Source: Hexactinellida sp. DTS-2022
Lineage: Eukaryota > Porifera > Hexactinellida
Assembly (NCBI GenBank): GCA_028753945.1
Contig: JAPNXP010000006.1
Span: forward strand, 682,001 to 746,000
Length of the DNA: 64,000 bases
Reading direction: 5' to 3'
How positions within the stretch are numbered: the stretch's first letter is position 1; each line of letters starts with the position of its first letter. Shown here piece by piece: positions 20,301-30,251 of the stretch. A model generated the notes under the pieces. That model was given only the letters and a program-made list of their open reading frames with translations. It was not told the origin of the DNA and searched no databases. The translations under genes were made by a program, and so were the position numbers.

Positions 20301-23300
20301 TCAATTATTCCACGTATATTTTCTGCATTACATATCGTTTCAAATGCTTTCCTACACATATAGTATATCTCAGAGTATTGGCTAATTGATGGCCGGACTG
20401 CTAATCTCTTCCTCAACTTATCAATTTCATTTATAATGCATGAAATTCTTCTTTCTAATCTCTCTATAGGGTATGGAGTTTGTTCTCGCAACCCAACTTC
20501 AGTTATGCCAAAACAAACTCGGTAATAAATCCTATGAACACTCAGGTTAGATTCAAGATTTTTCAATTCTTTTTCAAGACATTGTAATTCCTTTTGATTA
20601 ATAACTACAGGGTCTATAGGGCTGTTGGGAGATAGAATATACACCATTGTAATCCCAAGAAATACAATATAATTGTATTGATATATTTCGCTATTAGTTT
20701 GGATCCATTTTTCGAAATTAGTTATACATTCTTTGAAATTAGAAATTATTGCTTGACAAGTCTCTCTATTTATTTGTTCGTCAATTAAACTGTTTGAAAC
20801 GTGAATCATTATTTTATTTGCTGCTGATAACAACATTCCTCTGTTGCTAATGAGAGATGAATTAATCCTATCTTTTTGCTGGAGAATAGCATTGAATGCC
20901 TTGAGGGTATCAAATAGGGCCAAATAGAATATATTTTCAGAGTTATTAGGGTTCCTAATAAACTGTGTGAAAGAAATACAAGCAAAATGATTAATCACAT
21001 CGCGTAACTCCTCATTTTTCTCCTCAAAGTTTTGAAGTTTTATTGCAATCTTATTTTCTTGTTGTTCAGTTACAGATTTTGAATTATTTCCAAGGTTATC
21101 AACTAATTGAGAGAGAAATGAGAATATTCCACTATTTGGAGTATCTTGTGACAGCAAAAGTTGAATATTAAGAGTTACAGATTGAATAAATAATTCTTGA
21201 AAATACAGCTGATTTTCTCTCAAATTAAGTGCTTCCGTACAAATGATAGGTGACAATAGTGACATAATATGGATATTTGTAACAGTATGGAAACTAATGA
21301 CATGTTTACGTAGCTCAAATAGAGAGTTACTAATTATTTTATCCTCGAATTTAGAATCATGTCGAATATAAGAAATGAATAGAACTGTATTGTAGAAGAA
21401 TGCTAGCTTAGCTCTATGCAAAGGGTTCTCTGATAATTGTTTTTCAAAAGGCAATCGAATTCTCTTATTCAACTCTAAAATAGATTGTGGCAAATTCCGT
21501 GGTTCAGATGGGGTAGATATTGAAATATCGAGAGAACAAGAGTATAACATTGATCTCAACTGTGATATTTCGTGAATAATGTCACATGGAACACTGGGCA
21601 TATGCTCTAATACTTCCAACAGAGTTTGCAGACCAGTTGCACAATCTAGAATTTGTTTGCTATTCAATGGCAAATGCTTTGGATAGGAATCTAATATCTG
21701 TGCTAAAGGGGAATCTAGTATCGAGGTATTCAAATCATATTCTATTTCAATGATTCGAGAAAATATATCTTTCTGTTGTTCCCAATTTATTCCTGTTTTC
21801 CCTAGAAATTTTATGAAGTTCTTTCTAAACAAATACCAAACAATTGTTAGATTTTCTTTACTTTCTTCATCTGACATAAGAATATATTCAATAAAATTTT
21901 GTAGCCAAATAACTGATTGGTTTACTGCATCCCAATTTGAGTGATGGTGAGTACTCCAAAATGATTCATCTGAGAGTATTTTCAAAAGATCTGTAACAAG
22001 TGGGTAAAAATAAATGCTACTTTGTAATACTATATTTTCTGATGTCATTGGTGTTACCATTTTCGGATGTTTTGATTGTGTGTATAAGGAGTTGACTGTT
22101 CCATAAAAATTGTCAATAAACAATTCAATACTGTGTATATTGACTCTCAAATTAATTTTCTCGATTTCATTCATAACTCTTATACGCTTGTTTTGGTTGA
22201 GAGTTTGAAAAAGGTTTTCGCGATAGGATAAATCTAATGGAAGATCGTGAGTGTCTAGATGAGTAATTCGGAATTTTTCTGTAGAAATTTCATGGAGATT
22301 GTTGGTCCAAATAAAGTCAATAATTTGTTTATAATACGAGTGTGCATATTGGTTTAATATAGTTCTTCTATATTCGAGATCACATTGTGTGGATAAAAAT
22401 ATGAAAAGATGGACAATGTGCTTTTGACTGATTTCACCACTTACTATTGGGAGATGTAATAGTATTTCACTTTCACTGAGAACATTAGAAAGAACTGGAT
22501 TTTTGGTTAAAAAATTCGCGCTTCGCCAATGATTACCATTAATTTCAATATGTTTATTATTTTTATAATCTTGCAATATTTCGGTCTGTTGATTATCACC
22601 TAAATGGTTAATTCCAAATAGTTTGGCAAGTTGACGCCTCTTTTCTTCAAATTTCAATTCTAATAATCCATATTTCAAGTCAATTTCGGAAGTAGTACTA
22701 CTATCTTGAAATGTAGATACTTTTGAAATACAAATTTCTATTCCTCTGTTCCTCATTGCACGTGATAACTCTCCCAATTTCTGATCCATACAGAAGAACA
22801 GTCTGAACTCTTTATGTGGAGTTATTTCCTCACAAATATCATCCACTATACCTTTTTCATGAAGAGTTAGAGTCCCGTTTGGTTCTAATAACGCATTCAA
22901 TCTATCCAATACTGAAGGAGAACATAAGTTTACATTATCTATCAGCAACCAATGACCGTTTTTAGCCGCTAATACTAATGGACTGTCTATCCAAACAAAC
23001 TTGTTTGTATGTTTGGTGTCAGATTTAATTTCGTTCAAAATAGATTGTAATTCGAAAAGAATAGATTCGATTGAAGATATTTTCAAGAAATGAAGAGGAG
23101 AGCTTGAGAATTTCGACAAAACTCCTGTTTTCCTGAGTATTTCTTCTATCAAATTCGGCAAATCATTATCGGTCTTACAAACATAGCTTGTAATTAAATG
23201 GTATAGTCTGTATATCTTTTTCATAAACCTATGATTATCATCGGACACTAACACAGTTTTAATGGAAGTACCAAGTGAATTTTGTAAATTTTCGAGGCAA

Positions 23301-26300
23301 ATTTTGATTCTTCTGGAGTTCCCAACTTGGTGAAACCCTCCCACTAATTCATAGGAATCCATTGCACTATTAACGGAAAACTCGTGTAAAGTATTACCGG
23401 TCAATTTAGCAAGCAATCTAACCAAACTACTCTTGCCCACTCCCACACTGCCTATTATAATCGGGAGCCACGAATTCTTCACACAATGCATGATACTCTC
23501 CAGATAAGGCAATTGATAAGGTAGAATACAAATATCGTTATTATTACCAGCCATAAAGTTATCAGGATTTCTTTGTAAAATTACTTGACCAATTTGGATG
23601 GAGTTCTGAGTAGAAATAACATCATAAATGTATTTGTTAGTTTGAGAAATTTCCGGAATTTCATGAAAAAATTCGGTAAAAAGAGTAAAAATATTATCTT
23701 TGTCAGGAATAGTCCGCATCCTATCTGAGTATATAAGTCGTATAAACCTACCTGGATCTTTCAAAAATGGAAAATTTCCATCTATTTCTGTAACCATCAA
23801 ATGACACCATCTGAAAACGTCTCTAAGGTTAAATTCAAACGGTGACCCAAAGTGACCAAATATTTTCTCCTGATTTACAAGACGATCTATCAACTGATTG
23901 AATCCCACCATAAGATCTAAAGTCTGACAATCAATTTCTGAGAAAGCATGACTACAAATATGAATGAGATCTGACGCTTCCAAAGTATGCATATAAACTT
24001 TAGTAAATCGATTAAGGAACGATTTTGGCAATCCCTTTCTCCCTCCACCCTGTCTCATGGGATTCTGTGTAGCGAATATTCGCGTTGAGTCCACTCGGAT
24101 TTGAAATGTTTTATCCAATTCAGAAATGTAAATCTCCCGTCTATGGTCAAAACATGAATTTAAACCTTCCAATACTGACTGTGAGGCCAAGTTTAGTTCA
24201 TCTAATAGAATCCATGAACCTTTTTTCAACGCGCGTAATAAAGGTCCATCTCTCCAAACGAATTCCCCAGCATTCCCACTGTCACTAGGGAGGTCTGATC
24301 CAAAGAGATCACTTATATCCGTCTGTTCTGAGAGGTTAATTCGTACCAGTTCATGACCGGAGTAAAGTGCTAAGGCTATCACTATGCTGGATTTTCCAAC
24401 GCCGGGAATTCCTTCTAAAAGGATAGGTTTTGGTATCTGTAGTGCTCGTAAAATCCGATACACATTCTTACTAACAGTTGGTGTTGTTAGGGAGTATGCA
24501 GTGTCTTCAATAGACATATTTGGCCCAACTTCAATTTTGAAAGGCGAACTCCAAATCCATTCATTATCATTATAACAGTCATTTCCTTGTCCACCTGGCT
24601 TATAGTTTATGTGTGTTGGAAGCAGTGATTGCAAGTATTCAATCGATTCATTTTCACTACTAACATCTAATGCTGTGCTTAGACCAACTCCGAGACCATC
24701 TAGCAACACCAAATGAGCACCCTCAATGAAAGAATCCCACGGACTAATAGCGGGGTCCCTATTGTCGTTTTGATTGAATCTATTAATAAATTCTACCCAA
24801 CATAATAAGTCTCGTTTGCTGAGTGGAAAGTTACTGGAATTGGGTTGGCTTTGAAACCATTCTACAAAGGTCACTATTTTTGAACTTATTTCTTGACCCA
24901 AAACGTCCAATTTTAAGTTGTGGGTAAGCAACGAAATTGTATCTTCTTTTGAATCAGTCTCGGGACACCAAATTTCAGTAAAACGATTCCGAAGAGCTGG
25001 AGATAATTCCTTCTTACCAAAGTCGCCTCCAGGATTCATTGTTCCGAAAAACTTAAAGCCCTTATCAGCTGTTATTTCCACAGTTTCCCCAAACTCCATT
25101 CCTCCCTTTTCCGCGATAACCAAACTTCTTTCCGGCTCCAAAAGAGAATTAAGTCTCTCTAACACAGCATCGTCAGCCAATGATATTTCATCTAACAGCA
25201 TGTACTGGCCATTCTTAACCGCTTGTACTAATGGTCCGTCCATCCATTCAAATAGTCTACCTTCATTCAATGCATCCTGCGTTCTAACTGGTCTCAGACT
25301 TCCAATGAAATCTGCGGTTTCTGTATGCATATGACAGTTAATGTATTGTAATCTCTTTCTATGTAGTATAGAGATTAATTGGCATACAGTGGTTTTACCT
25401 GATCCAGTAGGACCGATTAATAAAATAGGTTCATCAAATTGGACAGCTCTGGTCACGTGTATTAGAAGCCTTCTGAATGATTTAGTGAGGTATATATGTT
25501 CCATTCCAGGTATTTCACCGCTTAGTAAAGGTGCAGAGAATTCAGTTAGATTATTAATTGTGTTAGGCAAATCTATTCTGAAGAGCTTTTCTTGATCAAT
25601 TTGACGTTTAAAGTGTTTTTCTAAAACGTGTGCCACAATTGATATTTCTTCACAATGCCTCAATCGCCCAGCCAGCAATAAATATCCATCTTCTATCAAC
25701 AGCTGATCCCAATCGTGAAATCCAGAGGGGGCTTCTGTTCGTCTGTATCTCTCTGCCCATTTAAAAAGATCTCTCAAGGTTATATAACCGTGTTTCCCAG
25801 CAAAAACACCTGTTAATTTTCTCTGTGATTGTAGCTCTCTCATAACACCAACCATTTTCCTGCAATAAGACTTTGGAATAGAACACTTTTGGTGCAAAAT
25901 GTGAATAAGTTCATCAGTTGGAATCTCGATAAAGTGCAATTCAATAAATCTGTTACGAAAAGCTCTTGACAGCAACTTTCTACCACCATATAAACCAGGC
26001 GGATTTTGTGTTGCAAATAGAATAAAATTTGGATGCGCTTTTATTGTTGTTTGTGTTTCAGTAATAAATAACTCTCGATTATCATCTAGAACTCTGTTTA
26101 GAGCTTCAAGCACATCTGAAGGTGCTAGGTTAAGTTCATCTAGAATTACCCAATCCCCATTACGCATTGCTCGGGGTAATAATCCTTCTTTAAAAGCTAA
26201 CTTCCCATTTTCATCCGGAATATAGGATCCAATGTATTCCTGTAAGTCTGTATGTTCGTGGTTATTAATGCGGTATACTTTATTGCCAGTATTAGTTGCA

Positions 26301-29300
26301 AGCCATTGTATTAGGCTAGTTTTTCCTGAAGAAGTTGGTCCTTGTAATAAAATTGGGTATTGTCTAGCGGAAGCAATTCTCGCAATATCTTTTAAGTTTT
26401 TAGAAATTGCAGGTGTGATTACATAGCCTTTACAAGTCTCAACTTCTAAATTTCCTTTTTGTATCCAATAACCTAGGATATTGGTGTATGTGTGACCATT
26501 TTTCGGAATCGGTATCTTTTGTTTAAGTATTGAAGCGGCGTTTTTTAGTATTAACCTCTGTGCTAGTCTTTCTACAATATTATAAGATTCTTGGTTTAGT
26601 TGTGTTAAGAAACTCATGCAAATGCCTTCATAGATTGAATGTGTAATATTGCAGCAAGGATTTGTAGCTGTGTATCGAAGCGCACGACATAGAGACCGTA
26701 AACTAAAATGTGGTTTATGTCCAGACCCATCTACTAGTTTTTCAGTTGCCAAATTGAGAACTTTAATATAAAACTCAACTATGTTATTAACAGTCTCTAC
26801 ATTTGGGCTCATAGCTTGTAGATAATCACTAACTAGTATCTTCAAATCTTGAGTCTGTGTTAATTCGTGTACAAATATTTCAGTAAACCTGTTTTCTATG
26901 CCCTGTGGCAAACGCTTCTTTCCAATATCCAATGCAGGATTCATGCAAGCGAAAATATGGAAATTTTTATTCTTTTTGATTGGTACATTTGTATACGTGT
27001 CAGTGAGGAGGATTGAATCAGTGGATTGATCTAGGATTCCATTCAAACACTCGAGAACTTCGGGACAAGCTAAATTAATCTCATCCAGCAGTACCCACCA
27101 CCCATTCCTGATAGCTTTAATCAGCGCTCCTTCTACGAAGCGAAACGCAAATGCATTCTTCAGTTCGTGTAAGTTTATTCGCGCTTTCGCCAATTCTTGC
27201 GTGAATTTCCTCCAATTTTCAGTGTTTTCTTTAGACAAAGTATCTTTTTTATTCGCTGCCTCTCGAACAACTTCCATCATAGTCATTAATGTTTCCCAAT
27301 CCTTCTTCTTAAATGTTGTCTCAATGTGCCCTATAAATACTACATTTTTAGATTTTGAGAAAGTTTTCTCAAAACATTTCAAAAACAAACATTTCAATGG
27401 TAACATGATGTAGTCAAGATCAACTGGTTTGTATCCACCTAGGAGATCAATTGTGTCACTGTGTCGACTCATATTTATGACAACTAGTTTGTTATTTGTT
27501 TGCATTGCAAGGTGTTGAATTGCTGAGGTTTTCCCTGTTCCAGTTTCACCGACTAATAGCACTGGTTCTCTGTATTGTACGCATACTGCGAGGCGTTCCA
27601 ATAGCACTGAGGTTTGTTGTGTGTATGCAAATGGCGTAGTTTTAATTGGAGCATCAATTAGAATTGATGATTGTTGTAACGGTATTATTGCTCTGCCAAT
27701 ACAACAGTTCGCTACTGAAAATGAGATCCTAGGTTTGTAATTCTTGAGGTAATAATCTATTTTTGCTTGATTCAATACAAGTAAGTTGCCAAGTTGATTA
27801 GCTAGGGAATTCTGTATCGATTTGGATAGAAAAGTTACAACAAAACAGTCTAAAGCTTCTAAGAAAATTCCTTCTATATTTATTGTTTCAAGTCCATTAA
27901 CGAAGTTCTCAATGCGCTTACACCATTTCATTAAATCACGCAAAGTTACCTTTCTTTTCAGTATTTCGGTTTGAAATTTCTGTTGAGTATTTTCTACAGA
28001 AATACTCTTGAAAACTTGAATTAATTGTGATGCTGTACTAGATAAGTTTGGGTACTTTTGGCTTATAATAACTTCTAATTCTTCAAAGCTAGGACAGTTT
28101 ACATTTAGTATACTCCAGTATTTTTCAAGCAAAATTGCCTCAGAGGAAAATAATGGTTGAAAGTTAGCATTAGTTCTTTGTGTAGCAAAAATCTGAAACC
28201 CAATACTTGCGGTTACATTTTCACTCATCCCTGGTATCGGTAGTACATTGTTTTCTAAGATTGGTAACAAAGTAGATATTACGTCTTTCCCAGCATAGTC
28301 GATATCTTCCAATAGAAGCCATTTTCCAGTTTGCATTGCATGCACTAGAGCGCCAGGTTTCCACACAAATTCTCCTGGCCTATCGGTTGATGTATAACTA
28401 CCAATCAGGGATTTGCTGTCTGTTTGGTCACTCAATTGGATCGTAACTAAATCTTGACTTTTCCCCAACATATTAGCGAGATGAGATACAAGCATTGTTT
28501 TTCCGACTCCAATTTCACCTCTCATTAACACAGGCCTTCGCTGTGCTACTGAAAATGCAATTGATTGAATAGCGGCTTCAGTTGTTGGTACTTTTATCAA
28601 ACTCATTGGATAGTACGAATGATTTGTAGGTGTTTTTGCTAATAATATTCCATTTATATTAGCCCAATGCGGAAATGTTGCGACTAGTTCTTTTAGGAAG
28701 TTAATATGCGCTTGGCACATCTCAATTTGTTTACTTTCGTTGTTGCTTTCATAGATTTCAGATAGAATCATTTTGATGTTGTCATTGAAATGAAATTTAG
28801 CGATGAACTCAAGATCAATTTGAAACAACATTGAGAACAGTTTGTATGCTCGCCAGGATATTTTCTTGTCTTTGTGATAAATAAATTGTAGGAAAGATGC
28901 TAGATTTATGGTACTGAACATGTTTGGTTCTTCTGTAAGCAGTTGTATTAGGATGTCTAATATTTGTATTATCGTAGAATTGTTAGTCGTACGAATTAGT
29001 TTTATTGTGTATTGCGACAAATATTGCAAAACAACTGTGCATACTATTGGACATATCTGTGCCGATGATAGAATGGCTAGAAGGAATCCACCGTCACATA
29101 CTTTATCCTGTTCTTGTGTGTTATTAGAATCGATTAGAAATGAAACAATTGCTGGGCAAAGTAATGGGTATTTTCTTAGTATACAAAGGTCTTTTGTTGA
29201 GAGAATATACTCTGAAAACTTGGCGACCCAAGAATGAAAATTTGATTCAGTTTGAGAATCAACTTTGCAGTCTGAAGTGCTGAGTTCTAGCAAGGAAATT

Positions 29301-29329
29301 AGTTCTTGTTCAAGTATTGAAATATCCAT
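14315..29329 (-). CDS. MDN1: Midasin, dynein-like AAA+ ATPase of 60S ribosome assembly
   Basis: One uninterrupted frame of 5004 aa. Midasin (yeast Rea1) uses a ring of six AAA+ modules and a long tail with a MIDAS domain to pull assembly factors (Ytm1/WDR12, Rsa4/NLE1) off nucleolar and nucleoplasmic pre-60S particles. Six Walker A loops are visible at about residues 268 (GEIGVGKT), 591 (GETGTGKT), 995 (GPTSSGKT), 1303 (GPTGSGKT), 1638 (GIPGVGKS) and 1956 (GSVGVGKS), with Walker B strands such as VILDELNLAP and MLLDEISLADD. AAA6 has the divergent WLLIDNVNL. Residues about 2100-4170 are the helical linker. Residues about 4180-4660 are the Asp/Glu-rich flexible region. The C-terminus carries the MIDAS/VWA fold with DDSKS (about 4796) and ISDGRG. 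Length is slightly below that of human midasin. Start chosen as the first Met (MDISILEQELISLLEL). Confidence 0.97.
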   Translation of the reverse strand: MDISILEQELISLLELSTSDCKVDSQTESNFHSWVAKFSEYILSTKDLCILRKYPLLCPAIVSFLIDSNNTQEQDKVCDGGFLLAILSSAQICPIVCTVVLQYLSQYTIKLIRTTNNSTIIQILDILIQLLTEEPNMFSTINLASFLQFIYHKDKKISWRAYKLFSMLFQIDLEFIAKFHFNDNIKMILSEIYESNNESKQIEMCQAHINFLKELVATFPHWANINGILLAKTPTNHSYYPMSLIKVPTTEAAIQSIAFSVAQRRPVLMRGEIGVGKTMLVSHLANMLGKSQDLVTIQLSDQTDSKSLIGSYTSTDRPGEFVWKPGALVHAMQTGKWLLLEDIDYAGKDVISTLLPILENNVLPIPGMSENVTASIGFQIFATQRTNANFQPLFSSEAILLEKYWSILNVNCPSFEELEVIISQKYPNLSSTASQLIQVFKSISVENTQQKFQTEILKRKVTLRDLMKWCKRIENFVNGLETINIEGIFLEALDCFVVTFLSKSIQNSLANQLGNLLVLNQAKIDYYLKNYKPRISFSVANCCIGRAIIPLQQSSILIDAPIKTTPFAYTQQTSVLLERLAVCVQYREPVLLVGETGTGKTSAIQHLAMQTNNKLVVINMSRHSDTIDLLGGYKPVDLDYIMLPLKCLFLKCFEKTFSKSKNVVFIGHIETTFKKKDWETLMTMMEVVREAANKKDTLSKENTENWRKFTQELAKARINLHELKNAFAFRFVEGALIKAIRNGWWVLLDEINLACPEVLECLNGILDQSTDSILLTDTYTNVPIKKNKNFHIFACMNPALDIGKKRLPQGIENRFTEIFVHELTQTQDLKILVSDYLQAMSPNVETVNNIVEFYIKVLNLATEKLVDGSGHKPHFSLRSLCRALRYTATNPCCNITHSIYEGICMSFLTQLNQESYNIVERLAQRLILKNAASILKQKIPIPKNGHTYTNILGYWIQKGNLEVETCKGYVITPAISKNLKDIARIASARQYPILLQGPTSSGKTSLIQWLATNTGNKVYRINNHEHTDLQEYIGSYIPDENGKLAFKEGLLPRAMRNGDWVILDELNLAPSDVLEALNRVLDDNRELFITETQTTIKAHPNFILFATQNPPGLYGGRKLLSRAFRNRFIELHFIEIPTDELIHILHQKCSIPKSYCRKMVGVMRELQSQRKLTGVFAGKHGYITLRDLFKWAERYRRTEAPSGFHDWDQLLIEDGYLLLAGRLRHCEEISIVAHVLEKHFKRQIDQEKLFRIDLPNTINNLTEFSAPLLSGEIPGMEHIYLTKSFRRLLIHVTRAVQFDEPILLIGPTGSGKTTVCQLISILHRKRLQYINCHMHTETADFIGSLRPVRTQDALNEGRLFEWMDGPLVQAVKNGQYMLLDEISLADDAVLERLNSLLEPERSLVIAEKGGMEFGETVEITADKGFKFFGTMNPGGDFGKKELSPALRNRFTEIWCPETDSKEDTISLLTHNLKLDVLGQEISSKIVTFVEWFQSQPNSSNFPLSKRDLLCWVEFINRFNQNDNRDPAISPWDSFIEGAHLVLLDGLGVGLSTALDVSSENESIEYLQSLLPTHINYKPGGQGNDCYNDNEWIWSSPFKIEVGPNMSIEDTAYSLTTPTVSKNVYRILRALQIPKPILLEGIPGVGKSSIVIALALYSGHELVRINLSEQTDISDLFGSDLPSDSGNAGEFVWRDGPLLRALKKGSWILLDELNLASQSVLEGLNSCFDHRREIYISELDKTFQIRVDSTRIFATQNPMRQGGGRKGLPKSFLNRFTKVYMHTLEASDLIHICSHAFSEIDCQTLDLMVGFNQLIDRLVNQEKIFGHFGSPFEFNLRDVFRWCHLMVTEIDGNFPFLKDPGRFIRLIYSDRMRTIPDKDNIFTLFTEFFHEIPEISQTNKYIYDVISTQNSIQIGQVILQRNPDNFMAGNNNDICILPYQLPYLESIMHCVKNSWLPIIIGSVGVGKSSLVRLLAKLTGNTLHEFSVNSAMDSYELVGGFHQVGNSRRIKICLENLQNSLGTSIKTVLVSDDNHRFMKKIYRLYHLITSYVCKTDNDLPNLIEEILRKTGVLSKFSSSPLHFLKISSIESILFELQSILNEIKSDTKHTNKFVWIDSPLVLAAKNGHWLLIDNVNLCSPSVLDRLNALLEPNGTLTLHEKGIVDDICEEITPHKEFRLFFCMDQKLGELSRAMRNRGIEICISKVSTFQDSSTTSEIDLKYGLLELKFEEKRRQLAKLFGINHLGDNQQTEILQDYKNNKHIEINGNHWRSANFLTKNPVLSNVLSESEILLHLPIVSGEISQKHIVHLFIFLSTQCDLEYRRTILNQYAHSYYKQIIDFIWTNNLHEISTEKFRITHLDTHDLPLDLSYRENLFQTLNQNKRIRVMNEIEKINLRVNIHSIELFIDNFYGTVNSLYTQSKHPKMVTPMTSENIVLQSSIYFYPLVTDLLKILSDESFWSTHHHSNWDAVNQSVIWLQNFIEYILMSDEESKENLTIVWYLFRKNFIKFLGKTGINWEQQKDIFSRIIEIEYDLNTSILDSPLAQILDSYPKHLPLNSKQILDCATGLQTLLEVLEHMPSVPCDIIHEISQLRSMLYSCSLDISISTPSEPRNLPQSILELNKRIRLPFEKQLSENPLHRAKLAFFYNTVLFISYIRHDSKFEDKIISNSLFELRKHVISFHTVTNIHIMSLLSPIICTEALNLRENQLYFQELFIQSVTLNIQLLLSQDTPNSGIFSFLSQLVDNLGNNSKSVTEQQENKIAIKLQNFEEKNEELRDVINHFACISFTQFIRNPNNSENIFYLALFDTLKAFNAILQQKDRINSSLISNRGMLLSAANKIMIHVSNSLIDEQINRETCQAIISNFKECITNFEKWIQTNSEIYQYNYIVFLGITMVYILSPNSPIDPVVINQKELQCLEKELKNLESNLSVHRIYYRVCFGITEVGLREQTPYPIERLERRISCIINEIDKLRKRLAVRPSISQYSEIYYMCRKAFETICNAENIRGIIERLDSQTQSSGRDMNSLFTLTKSISNTIYNLQRRFLAYPDVIMPFTFSLSILLYGLYNKMKLHQINHKEPIQYIQEKLTTFSGDNLTNTDKISSIIDSELFPNLSQKFREKICKLMLLWILEAVNYNPNSHEHLDVLLYKIFNLYCKEWDKYLEREKQKQIEKDSLYKYKEEQHCMESSEELIEKDFQAKFPDYYDNFQDISDTDSIIIERKDFEIKSTKTQVKSEENTWDFNEDTYTFLANIHSYFHSGNFLIQTQLFNHQSRNNFLNHRILHQYHLAHSLSTEYNEDLLELSSLHIVVSDICLKSITQNSNTEIYDFYRDPNPRELHQVKEVLTIFKNRISILLEEWPEHSVLNQLIIIADRILSFPITSPVMQILTGLQILNTRAQDWEAYAAKHVSIQEELGHISRLIIRYRKMELEGWPKLLEASHRRFKMKSTKYFMHIYQNICPYFIMEKVESPGDIDNISNLLKQFIESSVLGDFATKLKMLGNFKFSFKFSNTAFRTLAGLHSFYCQFLPDIEKRFEALCSPFVKELKEFVSISKWNDINYWRLKDSVEKSHKIIHKHIRKYEEVLNQPIYDLLMINTFSLQKFSDLPEVDWLKEMKLKLLTNLREKSSGDISYIVRECESNCMPLPLKTDKISTKFMKYILRIMESDKQLDHIQELRNLTSQIRENMNEIISETKESLTPDNKAEMKNQKFLCIKKQRQLSELFKILRTFGFSNRFTSTGGKTLLDSIDFSSIHSLLPFPKQLTSSSVALQYIDTTLFENLKLVASLDMLLRKPHAQLTPYLVESLRAYSIQMVHAIISHRQQTLHFAQSITSISDYLVHSEAHINSANEPLLALPPNTQVKNFLSQLSDILNSLLEQLKECSTILAGISIEASNSFPLDKTLLPKIISDAVVLENVKDLLKNTYIDAKGLFNEFLKLQSCFLFQWSDVDNLKNLYNNLVRLFQYLSHELTNALTTDSTQEIEYGFFRSLFRIQTNFEQSFQQFENFLQQVQNVSANQSFAESTTKNVYYTSNIFQIMLTSVQTLISNNKSNEDTSSVDLELMDSSRNTDHYLKNILLNNEEINLCKLEKLLHLITNTITNLNLNSDEQWTDPCRISSFQMQTLAFLQLQSLLNSYVSMCESIFLKNVEIQYNTNELLQTLLSIFNLISAKGFCTPEAVLEEMAKEGDSILQEFEGGGFGDGEGTTNVSEQIENQDQVEGLQNDESTNDNKEEIPEEKGIEMNEEFDGGMGDKANGEGDGDNNSSISDDLDKRMGEVDQEQGQMDEELWGESSEDEGELKENEEGGIKSKEERLAAKGESMKSNKRQQNDREDNKNSEIDQLQDELDDNLDLENQIPTECVDNEQTQQQPDPLDLPDDINLDGIEREDSIEQSFEGSEHESQSDMDTDDIAIQEPLDTMDNETDKDSDFKTMDKLEGNESNSESEQETNPSEIQPFDTTDHTGDPQTAVQSSSKYGTGTNGDMDKNIQNEDILDKVGNLHDKEVTETEEGITGNVTEKDSSTQNENKIKSKLSRSNENRQLADEGEKPQLKKQRVINEQNIKHNNNKDTKKDSELYQHKINDSDPTHYDSTVLDSATSEQAKMKHSIDNSEKDDIELDSMEDTDNLESMRVELDPDAELHMDTRITSEDKITTQEHEDIIDENIPLETLDGSPNNQELQTFFATNQEYLHTDTQTLQTDFPMCDIENPQQIQIEAETQRLWSETESNVSHLSRDLCEQLRLILQPQQASKLKGDYRTGKRLNMRKIIPYIASQYRNDKIWLRRTQPNKRQYQIMLAMDDSKSMANYKSKTIAYQTLALLGNALTWLDVGQLGVCKFGETTDVLIPLGTPFTQETAFQALQQLNMEQKKTKIAQMLRKITPLMIQNRTHIQSPFSGSINQLLVIISDGRGIFLEGKDLVEKSVRQTMENGIFVIFIILDNPDNRDSIIDIKVPIFSQQTDTLPEFKSYLEMFPFPFYIVLRDIQSLSETVSNALRQWFEFVCSTEL

Positions 29330-29815
29330 AGGTCAGGATTATGAACTAGTAGAGTATAGGTTTTCTCATAGTAGCAAATGCAATTGAATTATTCTATACA
29401 ATGAATATGGTTTACTAGTAGATTGGAACTTATTGTGCAACCTTTAGTTAGTTTCTGTCTTACACAAATTACACAGTACTAATACTTTTGATATCAATTT
29501 AGAATTTCTCTCACAGAGTAACCTAAGTTAAATTACTTTAGACAATTGCATATATTTATATATCCTCTTCTCTTTACATCGAATTATGTCACTCATCAAT
29601 TATTTTAATTAATTAATGTCTACTTTTTAATTCATTATCAGCAATTTTATATGTCTCTTCATGACATTTCTTTTGTGGGTAATTTCCTAATTAATTTTCA
29701 AGTAACTTATCCTAAACATTAATATAGTTTGAACAATGCACTTGTTATGAAAGTATAAGCACAACCATAGAGCGAACTAAGTATAGCATTGATAGTCTGG
29801 CGAACAAGTTGAAAT
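29330..29815. promoter_or_regulatory. Divergent promoter region of MDN1 and the TRIQK-like gene
   Basis: 486 bp of AT-rich DNA between two divergent start codons. It contains several TAATTAATTA-type words but no element I can name. The genes may share a bidirectional promoter; this is inferred from spacing alone. Confidence 0.35.
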
Positions 29816-30139
29816 ATGGCCAAAAGGGAGAAGGCAAATCGAACTTCGATTCCTGTCACCAAACATAGGAAAGCGATCGGTCAGTTCAGTGAGCGTATTT
29901 GGAGCAATCGGGGAGCGAATTCAAAACAGAAGGATAATCGAAACCCCGAAATCATAACTAAAGATTCAAAGGTTACCATCTCTATAATTAAAATAATCAT
30001 TGCTACTGTATTTGCTGCTTTTATTGTTTTTATAGCCTGTGCATACTTCAATGGGGTGTTCCTACATCTGAGTGCTTTGGGGGAATACACAGTGTTAATT
30101 TGTAATTCACTTTTTTTGCATTTTTTCGAACTTTCATAA
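29816..30139 (+). CDS. Small single-pass membrane protein, TRIQK-like
   Basis: 107 aa. A basic, polar N-terminus (residues 1-50) with IPVTKHRKAIGQ resembles the PV..YRKQIGKQ signature of TRIQK (triple QxxK/R motif protein, an ER membrane protein). One hydrophobic segment follows at about 54-77 (ISIIKIIIATVFAAFIVFIA). The order and spacing (basic stretch, then a single C-terminal membrane segment) fit TRIQK, but the full set of QxxK/R repeats is not evident, so the name is tentative. The chain after GEY is hydrophobic and unlike TRIQK, so the true 3' end could be altered by splicing. It lies 112 bp before URI1 on the same strand and is divergent from midasin. Confidence 0.5.
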   Translation: MAKREKANRTSIPVTKHRKAIGQFSERIWSNRGANSKQKDNRNPEIITKDSKVTISIIKIIIATVFAAFIVFIACAYFNGVFLHLSALGEYTVLICNSLFLHFFELS

Positions 30140-30251
30140 CTTTACACATATTTTTTTATTTTTTCTCCTTTTTTATTAAAATATTTTGCTTATTACCATC
30201 TAAAGTAAATAATATATTTAGAAAAATTATGATATAGTTTGTCTTATTAGA

